Assembly (NCBI GenBank): GCA_965204215.1
Contig: CBDBDZ010000013.1
Span: 992,001-1,056,000, forward strand
DNA length: 64,000 nt
Source of the DNA: CBDBDZ01 sp965204215
Lineage (GTDB): Bacteria; Pseudomonadota; Gammaproteobacteria; Pseudomonadales; GM7GCV1
Direction of reading: 5' to 3'
Position numbers and translations under genes: made by a program. Shown piece after piece: positions 43,007-51,165 of this stretch. The notes under the pieces are model-generated. The model was not told the DNA's origin. It saw only the letters and a program-made list of their open reading frames with translations, and ran no database searches. Position 1 is the first letter of the stretch. Every line of letters starts with the position of its first letter.

Positions 43007-44053
43007 TGCCAATAAAGGCTGGATTTCTCCTCGCTCAATGTAGCCTATCAAATTGGGAAAGATGGGTTCATCCCATGCTGTACAGCCAATCAAGGTTAAA
43101 TCTTTCAGATAGAAATTACGCATGTCCAAGGTAACCAGTGGTCCAGCGATTGCGCCGGACGAGGCATAACGCCCACCACGTTTTAGTATCACAGACATCT
43201 GGGTAAAAGTTTCACCGGCCACATTATCGATTACCACATCGACGAATTTTTCTCCTAAAGCATCTTCTAGCATATCCGTATTGCGTTCTAACACAGTATC
43301 GGCACCAAGGGCTTTAACTTCCTTCATCTTATCTTTGCCGACAATAGCGGTAACTTTAGCTCCACGGCGTTTAACTAACTGAACCACAGCAGAACCTACA
43401 CCGCCAGATGCACCTGTAACCAACACATGATCATCAGCATTGACATTGCAACGATGCACCATATTTTCAGCCGTACCATAAGCACAAGGAATGGTGCCTA
43501 ATTCTGCATCGCTCCAATCCGACTGAATAGCAAAGGCTTCGCTGGCAGTAATTACTACAAATTGAGCAAAGGCTCCGTCAAAGTCCGATGCCATCCAGAT
43601 ATTTTCCAGTGATTGCCAACTTTCACTGCGAATACAGGAGCGTATTAAAATACGCTCACCAATGCGCTTAGCATCCACACCATCGCCAACAGCTACAATG
43701 CGACCGCAGCAATCCGTACCCTGAATAAAAGGGAACGGTGTTTTTTCGTTCCAGCCGCCGTCTAACTTTTTAGCCGCACCTGCTTTTTCATTATCGTTTT
43801 CTGCTAAGGACTCGGTACCTTGCGTCACTTTAGAGGAATACCAGCCCAAACGAGTATTAATCTCGGTATTGTTTACTCCAGCGGCCAACACTTGTACCAG
43901 CACCTGGCCAGTAGTGGGTTTCGGAATGGGTACATCGGTATAATTAAGTTGTTCATAACCACCATTAGCCATAGTGACAACGGCTTTCATTGTGATATCA
44001 GAGCTATTTAGCTGAAAACGCTCTTTATTAACCAGGAGATTTGTGATAGACAT
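42872..44053 (-). CDS. MDR-superfamily zinc-binding-type dehydrogenase / quinone oxidoreductase
   Basis: A 393-residue medium-chain dehydrogenase. The GroES-like N-terminal part has PKPTTGQVLVQVLAAGVNNT and FPFIQGTDCCGRIVAVG; the Rossmann part has HVLVTGASGGVGSAVVQLVK. The structural zinc cluster of four closely spaced Cys is absent, as in quinone-oxidoreductase-like members. An insert (about residues 70-100, Glu/Lys-rich) widens the loop after the NNTEIN motif. The start could instead be the internal ATG giving MKAVVTMANGG, at codon 22. Its 3' end was duplicated in front of the IS1634. The substrate is unknown. Confidence 0.85.
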   Translation of the reverse strand: MSITNLLVNKERFQLNSSDITMKAVVTMANGGYEQLNYTDVPIPKPTTGQVLVQVLAAGVNNTEINTRLGWYSSKVTQGTESLAENDNEKAGAAKKLDGGWNEKTPFPFIQGTDCCGRIVAVGDGVDAKRIGERILIRSCIRSESWQSLENIWMASDFDGAFAQFVVITASEAFAIQSDWSDAELGTIPCAYGTAENMVHRCNVNADDHVLVTGASGGVGSAVVQLVKRRGAKVTAIVGKDKMKEVKALGADTVLERNTDMLEDALGEKFVDVVIDNVAGETFTQMSVILKRGGRYASSGAIAGPLVTLDMRNFYLKDLTLIGCTAWDEPIFPNLIGYIERGEIQPLLAKTFPLADIVTAQREFTEKKHVGKFVLLPPDMTNEQRCFIKQLNS

Positions 44054-44115
44054 GGGGGTTTAAGCACTGGATTGGTTGTGATGTCTGACTATAAGCTAAA
44101 GAATTACCAATTTTT

Positions 44116-45780
44116 TTAAGCGCTAATTTTTCTATATTTTAAGCGAGTGGGGGAGGTGTCGTTGCCGCGGCGTTTCATCAGGTCTTCGTGATATTCGGTG
44201 TAATTGCCGTTGAAAAACAGAGTACTACCATCATCTTCAAAGGCGAGAATGTGGGTAACAATTCTATCTAAAAACCAGCGATCATGAGAGATAATCAAAG
44301 CGCTTCCCGGGAAGGTTTCCAAGGCCTCTTCAAGGGCGCGAAGGGTTTCAATATCCAGGTCGTTTGATGGTTCGTCCAATAACAGGACATTGGCGCCCTG
44401 CTTTAGTGTGCTGGCAAGGTGCAGGCGACCGCGTTCACCTCCAGACAGGCTGCCTACGCGTTTTTGTTGGTCACTGCCTTTAAAGTTGAAGCGACCGGCA
44501 TAGGCTCGTGAGCTTATCTCGTAATTGCCTATTTTAAGTAAATCCTGCCCGTTGGATATGGCCTCCCAAACGCTGTGGTTATCATCGAGATTGGAGCGGC
44601 TTTGTTCTACAAAAGCTACGGATACCGTCTCGCCAATAGTAATGCTGCCGGAATCAGGTTGTTCTTCGCCACTTATCATTCGCAACATGGTAGACTTGCC
44701 TGCGCCATTGCCGCCGATAATACCGACAATGGCACCTGCTGGCACAATAAAACTGACATTTTCAATTAACTGTCTACCATCAAAGCCTTTATTGACATTG
44801 TTAAATTCTATGACTTGATTGCCAAGACGTTCGCCAGGTGGGATATAAATTTCATTGGTTTCATTGCGTTGTTGAAAGTCTTTACTATTCATTTCATCAA
44901 GCCGGCTCAGTCTGGCTTTGTTTTTGCTTTGGCGCCCTTTGGGGTTGGTGCGCGCCCATTCCAGTTCACGCTCAATGGCTTTCTTATGCGAGGCTTCAGT
45001 TCGCACTTCTTGCTCCAGACGTTTGTTTTTGGCTTCTAGCCAAATGCTGTAGTTGCCTTCGTAAGGGATGCCGTGACCGCGGTCAAGTTCTAGTATCCAA
45101 CCTGCTACATTATCAAGAAAATAGCGGTCATGAGTAACAGCGACAACAGTGCCTTTGTAGTTGTCGAGAAATTGTTCTAACCAAAAGACAGATTCGGCGT
45201 CCAGGTGGTTGGTTGGTTCATCCAGTAACAGCATATCAGGGCGTGATAATAATAAACGGCAAAGAGCAACACGGCGTTTTTCTCCGCCTGAAAGTTTTGA
45301 TGTGTCGGCGTCCCAGTCAGGCAGGCGCAATGCATCTGCCGCTCGTTCAAGCTGATTATCTATATTGTGGGCATCCCATGTCTGAATGATGTTTTCCAGT
45401 TTTTCCTGTTTTTTTGCTAGTGCGTCAAAATCTGCATCGGGGTCGGCGTAGGCAGCATATACGGCATCTAAATCGATCAGGGCTTGCAGCGGTTCTTGCA
45501 AGCCGTCTTCAACATTGGAGCGAACATTGCGAGCCTCATCCAGATGCGGTTCTTGTGCTAAATAGCCGATGTTGATGCCAGACATAGGTCTGGCTTCACC
45601 GTTAATTTCGCTGTCAATACCTGCCATAATCTTAAGCAGGGTAGATTTACCGGCACCGTTAAGCCCAAGCACACCAATTTTAGCACCCGGGAAAAATGAA
45701 AGAGAGATATTTTTTAAAATTTCACGATTCGGAGGTACAACTTTACCGACCCGGTTCATGGTGTATACAAATTGAGCCAT
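44116..45780 (-). CDS. ettA: energy-dependent translational throttle protein EttA
   Basis: A 554-residue ABC-F ATPase with two nucleotide-binding domains: Walker A GLNGAGKST (about 39-47) with signature LSGGEKRRVAL, and GGNGAGKST with LSGGERGRLHL. Between them is the EttA 'arm' and linker (RELEWARTNPKGRQSKNKAR). The N terminus QFVYTMNRVGKVVPPNREIL is EttA-specific. EttA binds the ribosomal E site and gates entry into elongation by the ATP/ADP ratio. It is a monocistronic-looking gene, 47 bp downstream of infA. Confidence 0.96.
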   Translation of the reverse strand: MAQFVYTMNRVGKVVPPNREILKNISLSFFPGAKIGVLGLNGAGKSTLLKIMAGIDSEINGEARPMSGINIGYLAQEPHLDEARNVRSNVEDGLQEPLQALIDLDAVYAAYADPDADFDALAKKQEKLENIIQTWDAHNIDNQLERAADALRLPDWDADTSKLSGGEKRRVALCRLLLSRPDMLLLDEPTNHLDAESVFWLEQFLDNYKGTVVAVTHDRYFLDNVAGWILELDRGHGIPYEGNYSIWLEAKNKRLEQEVRTEASHKKAIERELEWARTNPKGRQSKNKARLSRLDEMNSKDFQQRNETNEIYIPPGERLGNQVIEFNNVNKGFDGRQLIENVSFIVPAGAIVGIIGGNGAGKSTMLRMISGEEQPDSGSITIGETVSVAFVEQSRSNLDDNHSVWEAISNGQDLLKIGNYEISSRAYAGRFNFKGSDQQKRVGSLSGGERGRLHLASTLKQGANVLLLDEPSNDLDIETLRALEEALETFPGSALIISHDRWFLDRIVTHILAFEDDGSTLFFNGNYTEYHEDLMKRRGNDTSPTRLKYRKISA

Positions 45781-45827
45781 TAGCTTGGATGGTTAACAGT
45801 TAACGATTATTAGAATGCTGACGAAGG

Positions 45828-46046
45828 TTAGCGTGCGCGGAAAGTAATTCTGCCTTTGGTTAAATCGTAAGGAGATACTTCAACTTTGACTTTGTCGCCA
45901 GTTAAAATACGGATGTAGTTTTTACGCATTTTGCCTGAAATATGAGCATTCAACACGTGATCATTTTCCAGTTTGACGCGAAACATAGTATTGGGAAGGG
46001 TTTCAATCACTTCACCGTCAAACTCCATTACATCTTCTTTAGCCAT
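45828..46046 (-). CDS. infA: translation initiation factor IF-1
   Basis: A 72-residue OB-fold protein, the usual IF-1 length. MAKEDVMEFDGEVIETLPNT, FRVKLENDHVLNAHISGKMR and TKGRITFRAR are diagnostic. The start chosen is ATG 46046 with a GGAG ribosome binding site; an ATG further upstream (46100) would add residues not found in IF-1. It lies 1 bp after fdxA. Confidence 0.97.
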   Translation of the reverse strand: MAKEDVMEFDGEVIETLPNTMFRVKLENDHVLNAHISGKMRKNYIRILTGDKVKVEVSPYDLTKGRITFRAR

Positions 46047-46047
46047 A

Positions 46048-46371
46048 TTATCGCTCCAGGTATTGTAGTTTATTGGCAACACCATCCCATTCATCGGCAT
46101 CGGGAGGTGACTCTTTCATTTCTGTGATATTGGGCCATACTTCTGCTAATTCAGCGTTGAGTTCCAAGAAATGGATTTGGTCTTCAGGTATCTCGTCTTC
46201 AGCGTAAATAGCATCAACAGGGCATTCTGGTTCACACAGAGCACAGTCAATGCACTCGTCTGGGTGAATAACCAAAAAGTTTGGCCCTTCATAAAAGCAA
46301 TCAACGGGACAGACTTCAACACAGTCAGTGTGCTTACATTTGATGCAGTTTTCGCCAACGATAAATGTCAT
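46048..46371 (-). CDS. fdxA: 7Fe ferredoxin FdxA
   Basis: A 107-residue ferredoxin with one 3Fe-4S and one 4Fe-4S cluster. The ligand pattern is ENCIKCKHTDCVEVCPVDC and then CIDCALCEPECPVDAI, with the long C-terminal extension of the Azotobacter FdI type. It is a low-potential electron carrier in the cytoplasm. It sits between murB and infA. Confidence 0.95.
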   Translation of the reverse strand: MTFIVGENCIKCKHTDCVEVCPVDCFYEGPNFLVIHPDECIDCALCEPECPVDAIYAEDEIPEDQIHFLELNAELAEVWPNITEMKESPPDADEWDGVANKLQYLER

Positions 46372-46389
46372 GGTTATCTCAAATTAAAA

Positions 46390-47439
46390 TTATGTTAGGT
46401 GTTTAACAGGTTTTTTGGGGTAAATCTGGGGTTCCACTTCTAGTTCAATATCGAATTTTTCTTTAATAGAATCGACAATTTGAGATGAAAATTCAAGAAT
46501 GTCTGTACCACTGCGTTTACCACTATTGGTTAACACTAAAGCTTGATTGTGGTGGATACCGACACCGTTGCGTCGAAAACCTTTCCATTTGGCTTTTTCA
46601 ATTAGAAAACCCGCACTAATTTTCATCTTGCCTGCTGCTTTACCTGTTGTAATTTCACGTGCGACTAAATCGGGAGTTTCCTTAAGTATTTTTTTGTATT
46701 GCGTAGCAGAAACTATAGGGTTTTTATAAAAGCTACCTGCATTTGGAATTTTAGTCGGGTCGGGCAGGCGTGTTTGGCGAATGGCACAAATCGCTTTAAA
46801 AATATTTTCTGGTGATGGCTCAAGCCGATGGTGTAATAAGTAATTCTTTAACGTGGGATACTCACTGTGATTGTCAGGGGTTTTTGAAAGTCGCAATCTA
46901 ACTTTAGTAATAAACGATTTATCGAGCATGGCGTTTTTAAATATCGAGTCTCGATAACCCAGTTTACACTGTTCACCATTCATGGTTTTTGTGTTGCCAG
47001 TTTTATAGACAAAGGTATCTAGCGATTCGAATACATCTGATAGTTCAACATCGTAAGCCCCGATATTTTGCATAGGTGCGGCGCCAACTGTGCCAGGGAT
47101 TAACGCTAAATTTTCCAAGCCATACCATTTATTTTTTAATGTCCAAACTACTAGCTCATGCCAGTTTTCACCAGAATCGACTTCAATTACGACGGATTCT
47201 TTATCTTCATCAATAACTTGTTTGCCAAGCAGGGCATTGTGACAAATTAATCCGTTAAAATGCTCGGAAAAAACGATATTGCTACCACCTCCAAGCGCCA
47301 TAATTTCGAGGTCGTTATCATGAGCAAAGTCAACAGCTTGCTCTAATTTGTCCAGTGCATCAACGCTGAGAAACCAGCGGGCAATGGCAGGAATGTTAAG
47401 CGTTGAATAACGCGCTAAATTGACAGAAGAATAATACAT
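46390..47439 (-). CDS. murB: UDP-N-acetylenolpyruvoylglucosamine reductase
   Basis: A 349-residue FAD enzyme of peptidoglycan synthesis making UDP-MurNAc. FAD-binding ALGGGSNIVFS and LIPGTVGAAPMQNIGAYDVE, the YRDSIFK motif, GSFYKNPIV (active-site Ser) and the C-terminal Glu in ELEVEPQIYP are present. The long form with the extra C-terminal domain region is the E. coli type. It follows kdsB by 9 bp. Confidence 0.96.
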   Translation of the reverse strand: MYYSSVNLARYSTLNIPAIARWFLSVDALDKLEQAVDFAHDNDLEIMALGGGSNIVFSEHFNGLICHNALLGKQVIDEDKESVVIEVDSGENWHELVVWTLKNKWYGLENLALIPGTVGAAPMQNIGAYDVELSDVFESLDTFVYKTGNTKTMNGEQCKLGYRDSIFKNAMLDKSFITKVRLRLSKTPDNHSEYPTLKNYLLHHRLEPSPENIFKAICAIRQTRLPDPTKIPNAGSFYKNPIVSATQYKKILKETPDLVAREITTGKAAGKMKISAGFLIEKAKWKGFRRNGVGIHHNQALVLTNSGKRSGTDILEFSSQIVDSIKEKFDIELEVEPQIYPKKPVKHLT

Positions 47440-47448
47440 AACCTTATA

Positions 47449-48234
47449 TTATAATATTTTATTAATTTGGAATAAAGTACTAATTTGCTTTAAATTTTCG
47501 GGGGTATCAACTCCAGAAGGAACAGGTAAACAGGATGTTTCAACATGAATACTATAGCCTTGATACAGCATTCTAAGTTGTTCCAAATGCTCACAGCGCT
47601 CAATATGAGGTTGTTGCCAGGTAGGAAATTGTTTAAGTGTAGCAGCGCGGTAAGCGTAAATGCCTATATGTCTCGCTGGCAAAAAGCCCTCAGGGTACGC
47701 TTCTAAAGCAGGTACAGCTTTGGATTGCAGGGCAGGTATAGCAGAGCGGCTAAAATAAAGCGCTTTACCGTATTGATCGCATACAACTTTAACACAGGCG
47801 TTATCTGTTAATTCAGTAGTTGATTGAATGGTAGTAGAAAGTGTTGCCATATCAAAGTTGTCATGCTTTGTAAGATTGTTGGCAACTTGTTCTATGACTT
47901 CTGGGGGTATTAGCGGTTCATCGCCTTGCACATTTACAACGATACAGTTGTCATCTAAATCCAGTTGAGTCGCGACTTCAGCTAGGCGATCAGTGCCAGT
48001 GGGGTGTGTTTTCCTGGTTATCACAACTTGCGCACCAAAAGCCTTCGCAGTATTTGCTATATCAGGATGGTCTGTAGCTATAATGATGGGCGTTCCGTTT
48101 TGGTATAGTTGTGTTTTGCGGGCTTGTTCATACACGCGTTGAATCATGGGCTTTCCTGCTATATCAGCCAATGGCTTTCCAGGTAGTCGGCTTGATTGAA
48201 AACGTGAAGGTATGACAATTAGCACTTGTGTCAT
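47449..48234 (-). CDS. kdsB: 3-deoxy-manno-octulosonate cytidylyltransferase
   Basis: A 261-residue CMP-Kdo synthetase that activates Kdo for lipopolysaccharide. IPSRFQSSRLPGKPLADIAG binds CTP; VVNVQGDEPLIPPEVIEQVA, GIYAYRAATLKQF and HIERCEHLEQLRML are typical. It lies 18 bp after lpxK, as in many gammaproteobacteria. Confidence 0.97.
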   Translation of the reverse strand: MTQVLIVIPSRFQSSRLPGKPLADIAGKPMIQRVYEQARKTQLYQNGTPIIIATDHPDIANTAKAFGAQVVITRKTHPTGTDRLAEVATQLDLDDNCIVVNVQGDEPLIPPEVIEQVANNLTKHDNFDMATLSTTIQSTTELTDNACVKVVCDQYGKALYFSRSAIPALQSKAVPALEAYPEGFLPARHIGIYAYRAATLKQFPTWQQPHIERCEHLEQLRMLYQGYSIHVETSCLPVPSGVDTPENLKQISTLFQINKIL

Positions 48235-48252
48235 GAAGAAGAAATATCAGAA

Positions 48253-49338
48253 TTAAATTAACGCAATGCACTCGTCGATAAATACATGCCATTGTTCATT
48301 GTCATAATCAATGTCTACTTCTAATACCCATAGACGTTGAAGAAAATTATTGTCAATGAAAGGTGCATCAAATAAGGCGCGACATTTTACACTATCTTTA
48401 CTGGTAATAGCAATAGGTATTTTATCTCCTGGAAAAGTGCTGGCTTTGAGTGGTTGATGGTCACCCAAAGGGAAGGTTTTAAATGTTAACCCTAATTGTC
48501 TCAAACTATTGTAAAACCGATGTGGATTGCCAATGCCTGCACTGGCGTAAACTTTTGAGTTAGCTTGGAAATATTTGTTTTCAGCAAGTGTGTTATCAGT
48601 TATGGGAATTGAATAGTTATCAACCATGCGTTTTAAAGCTGCTGCTTTGAGTTGAAAATACAAGACTTTTCTGCTGCTTATCAAAGCGCTTGTTTTGTTT
48701 GTGGCATTATTTGTGGTATTAATCATTTGCCAATCCATATCTTTTAAACGTGCAAGGGGTTCGCGTAAAGGTCCTGCAGGTATCAGTTTTTGATTGCCAA
48801 ATAAGCGACTTTCATCAACTACGACAATATTCATATTTCGAGGCAGTTGGTAATGTTGCAAGCCATCATCACTAAGAATAATATCAATGTCACAGTGTTT
48901 TTGAATGTGCAAAGCGGCATTAAGGCGGTTGGGGTCTATAACTATGGGGCAGTTAAGTGTTTGCGCAATAAGAAGTGGTTCATCGCCTGTTTTTAATACA
49001 TCATCTGTTGCTTTGACCAAATAGGGGTAGTTTACGTTTTTTGAATGATACCCCCTGCTGACGATGCCCGGTTTAAAACCGCGTTCTTGAAGTGACTTGG
49101 CAATAGCGATAATAAGTGGTGTTTTACCTGTTCCGCCCACGTTAAGATTGCCTATTACAATGACGGGCTTGAGAGAAGGAGTGCTGATTTGTGACTGTTT
49201 AATTCTTTGTTTTACCATGAATGCAAATAACCATGAAAAGGGTAAAAATAGAAATTGCCATACCTGGCTTATAATATGGTCACTTTTGGTTACAGGGTAC
49301 CAGCAGCGGTTAATAAAATGTTCAATATCACTTCTCAT
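48253..49338 (-). CDS. lpxK: tetraacyldisaccharide 4'-kinase
   Basis: A 361-residue inner membrane kinase of lipid A synthesis, adding the 4'-phosphate. An N-terminal membrane helix (FLFLPFSWLFAFMV) is followed by the Walker A GNLNVGGTGKTPLI, and LSDDGLQHYQLPRNMNIVVVD and LIPAGPLREPL, all typical. It is the first gene of lpxK-kdsB-murB-fdxA-infA on the minus strand; msbA, often upstream, is not present here. Confidence 0.96.
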   Translation of the reverse strand: MRSDIEHFINRCWYPVTKSDHIISQVWQFLFLPFSWLFAFMVKQRIKQSQISTPSLKPVIVIGNLNVGGTGKTPLIIAIAKSLQERGFKPGIVSRGYHSKNVNYPYLVKATDDVLKTGDEPLLIAQTLNCPIVIDPNRLNAALHIQKHCDIDIILSDDGLQHYQLPRNMNIVVVDESRLFGNQKLIPAGPLREPLARLKDMDWQMINTTNNATNKTSALISSRKVLYFQLKAAALKRMVDNYSIPITDNTLAENKYFQANSKVYASAGIGNPHRFYNSLRQLGLTFKTFPLGDHQPLKASTFPGDKIPIAITSKDSVKCRALFDAPFIDNNFLQRLWVLEVDIDYDNEQWHVFIDECIALI

Positions 49339-49550
49339 ATGTATAGTATAACTTACATGGTGTTGATATCTAAAAAACCTTTTGGAAAGCTTGTATTGAT
49401 TGCTTTACTTCAAGATAGGATATCGTTATGCTATTAACTTGGCAATAAAATATCGCTCGTCGGTAGCACTTCCTTGTGCCACATATTAGTTCGGTATTTT
49501 CATGCCGAATTAATATGAATATGTTTAACCTATAAATATAAATAAGGTTT

Positions 49551-50309
49551 ATGTTTGATAAGTATAGATTCAGTGCTGTATTAGTGCTGCTGTTCGTTTT
49601 GGTGTCATGTGGCGATAATAACAATGTTGAAAGCGTTTCTACTGATGTTCCCAATAATAGTCTATTCGCTGACATTATTATTGAACAAGTAAACAATAAC
49701 ACAGGCATGGTCACAGCATTATTAGCTGTTGGTGGCAGCAATGGTACAGGGGTTGATTTAATTTCGGGTGAACAATTTGAAGTAAATGTAAATAATGATG
49801 TGGTCGTATTAACTCGTGATTCTAATTCGACGTTGACCTTATACATTGGCGAAGTGGCATTACCTGATATTGATCAATTAATTATAGTTGATTTAATACG
49901 CAGTATTAGCGCCGATATTACAGATTCTGATGTCATTATTTCCAGCAGTTTTGAATTATCTATAAATGCACCACTACAAGCATCAAGCACCAGTACAATT
50001 ACCTGGCAACAAGCCTCTAATGCTACCATGACATTTGTAACTGCAGTGACTTGTAACGATAGCGCTAATATGAGTGTTACAGATAGTTTCACACAAAGTT
50101 TTACCGATGTTGGGCTATATGAAATTAACTTGAACAATCAAATTATCAATGATTTAGATAATGTTGACAGAACCCAAAACTGTACAGCTAATATTTCAGC
50201 CAGCCGAGAAACTGTGGGAGATTTATCAACGGACTTTGGATCAGGTGGCAGTATTGTTGCCAGACGTGTTCAGCAAGTCGAAAATATTAGTGTAAATCCC
50301 ACCTTATAA
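49551..50309 (+). CDS. lipoprotein of unknown function
   Basis: A 252-residue protein with a signal peptide and lipobox (LLFVLVSCGD, Cys at about residue 21). The mature part is Asn/Thr/Ser/Val-rich and predicted mostly beta, with two Cys (AVTCNDSANM and RTQNCTANIS) that could pair. I recognise no domain. It stands alone, with about 200 bp of untranslated DNA in front of it that contains several short inverted repeats but no clear promoter. Confidence 0.6.
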   Translation: MFDKYRFSAVLVLLFVLVSCGDNNNVESVSTDVPNNSLFADIIIEQVNNNTGMVTALLAVGGSNGTGVDLISGEQFEVNVNNDVVVLTRDSNSTLTLYIGEVALPDIDQLIIVDLIRSISADITDSDVIISSSFELSINAPLQASSTSTITWQQASNATMTFVTAVTCNDSANMSVTDSFTQSFTDVGLYEINLNNQIINDLDNVDRTQNCTANISASRETVGDLSTDFGSGGSIVARRVQQVENISVNPTL

Positions 50310-50375
50310 TACTTTATTTGAACTTACGATATAATTTTACTTCTAAGTAATAAATATTTAAATTTTGGTATTATT

Positions 50376-50966
50376 ATGATTTTTTTCTCAAACTACAAAT
50401 ATCTCATAGCCATAGCTACTGTTTTAGCGTCATTTTTTTATACAGCTTATATATGGGCGCAAGGTGTTGAAACGACAATAATTCAACCGAAAGAAACACA
50501 AGTTACTGAGATTCAATCAGCTGAAACTATTAATGATACTCAGAAGTCAGAGGAGCAAAAAGACAGACTTGTGCCGCCGCTTGCCATTGAAGGTTATAGT
50601 GTTATTTCTTACTTTACTAAAAATAAAGCGGAAGTAGGTAATGTTAAATACTCTTCGGTTTATGACAATCAAACCTATTTATTCACATCAGCTGAACAGG
50701 TTGAGACGTTTAACAGAAACCCAAGAAAATATATACCCAGATATGAATATTGTCCCTATGGCTTAAGTATAGGTATGCAATTGCCATTAGACCCTACTAA
50801 TTTTAAAGTAGTGGGGCAGTCTTTATTATTGTTTCATAAAGGTGTAACGCATAATGGTACAACTATCAATGGGAAAACTGCATGGGAAAAAGAGGCAGAG
50901 AAATATGACAATGAGAAAAAATTATTAGAGCGTGCAGATAAGCACTATACCCTATTGCGTTTTTAA
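50376..50966 (+). CDS. exported YHS-domain-like protein
   Basis: A 196-residue protein with a signal anchor (IAIATVLASFFYTAYIWA), a Thr/Glu/Gln-rich linker, and a YHS-like domain at about residues 68-130 (AIEGYSVISYFTKNKAEVG to TYLFTSAEQVETFNRNPRKY, then YEYCPYGLSIG). YHS domains are found in metal-related and P-type ATPase proteins and in many exported proteins of unknown role. The C-terminal third has no recognisable motif. The gene ends just before a palindromic element. Confidence 0.7.
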   Translation: MIFFSNYKYLIAIATVLASFFYTAYIWAQGVETTIIQPKETQVTEIQSAETINDTQKSEEQKDRLVPPLAIEGYSVISYFTKNKAEVGNVKYSSVYDNQTYLFTSAEQVETFNRNPRKYIPRYEYCPYGLSIGMQLPLDPTNFKVVGQSLLLFHKGVTHNGTTINGKTAWEKEAEKYDNEKKLLERADKHYTLLRF

Positions 50967-50980
50967 TTGATGAGGTCTTA

Positions 50981-51157
50981 AACCCAAATTATGCATTAGC
51001 AATCTATTACACATAATAATGACTTCAAAAACAGACGCTTGCTCGAAAAATAATACTCACCATAGGGTGGCTTGCCTGCGTTTATTGTTCTTGCGCGAGC
51101 GCCTGTTTTTATTGCCATTTTTGTGTTCATTACGAAATCTAATGCATAATCTGGGTT
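50981..51157. repeat. foldback (MITE-like) element
   Basis: The ends AACCCAAATTATGCATTAG and, inverted, AACCCAGATTATGCATTAG match at 18 of 19 positions. The inner part also pairs loosely, with AAAAACAGACGCTTGCTCG against the complement of CGAGCGCCTGTTTTT. The whole 177 bp could fold into one long hairpin. It holds no ORF and lies between two convergent genes, where it may act as a two-way terminator. Confidence 0.65.
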
Positions 51158-51165
51158 AAAAAGTT

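Noticed and set aside
49440..49550. Several small inverted repeats (for example TTCGG...CCGAA) between lpxK and the lipoprotein gene
   Set aside because: Short and with long loops; no convincing promoter, riboswitch or terminator could be built.
51050..51120. Inner part of the MITE-like element as a CRISPR-like or tRNA-like structure
   Set aside because: No direct repeats with spacers and no cloverleaf; the foldback explanation covers the whole segment.
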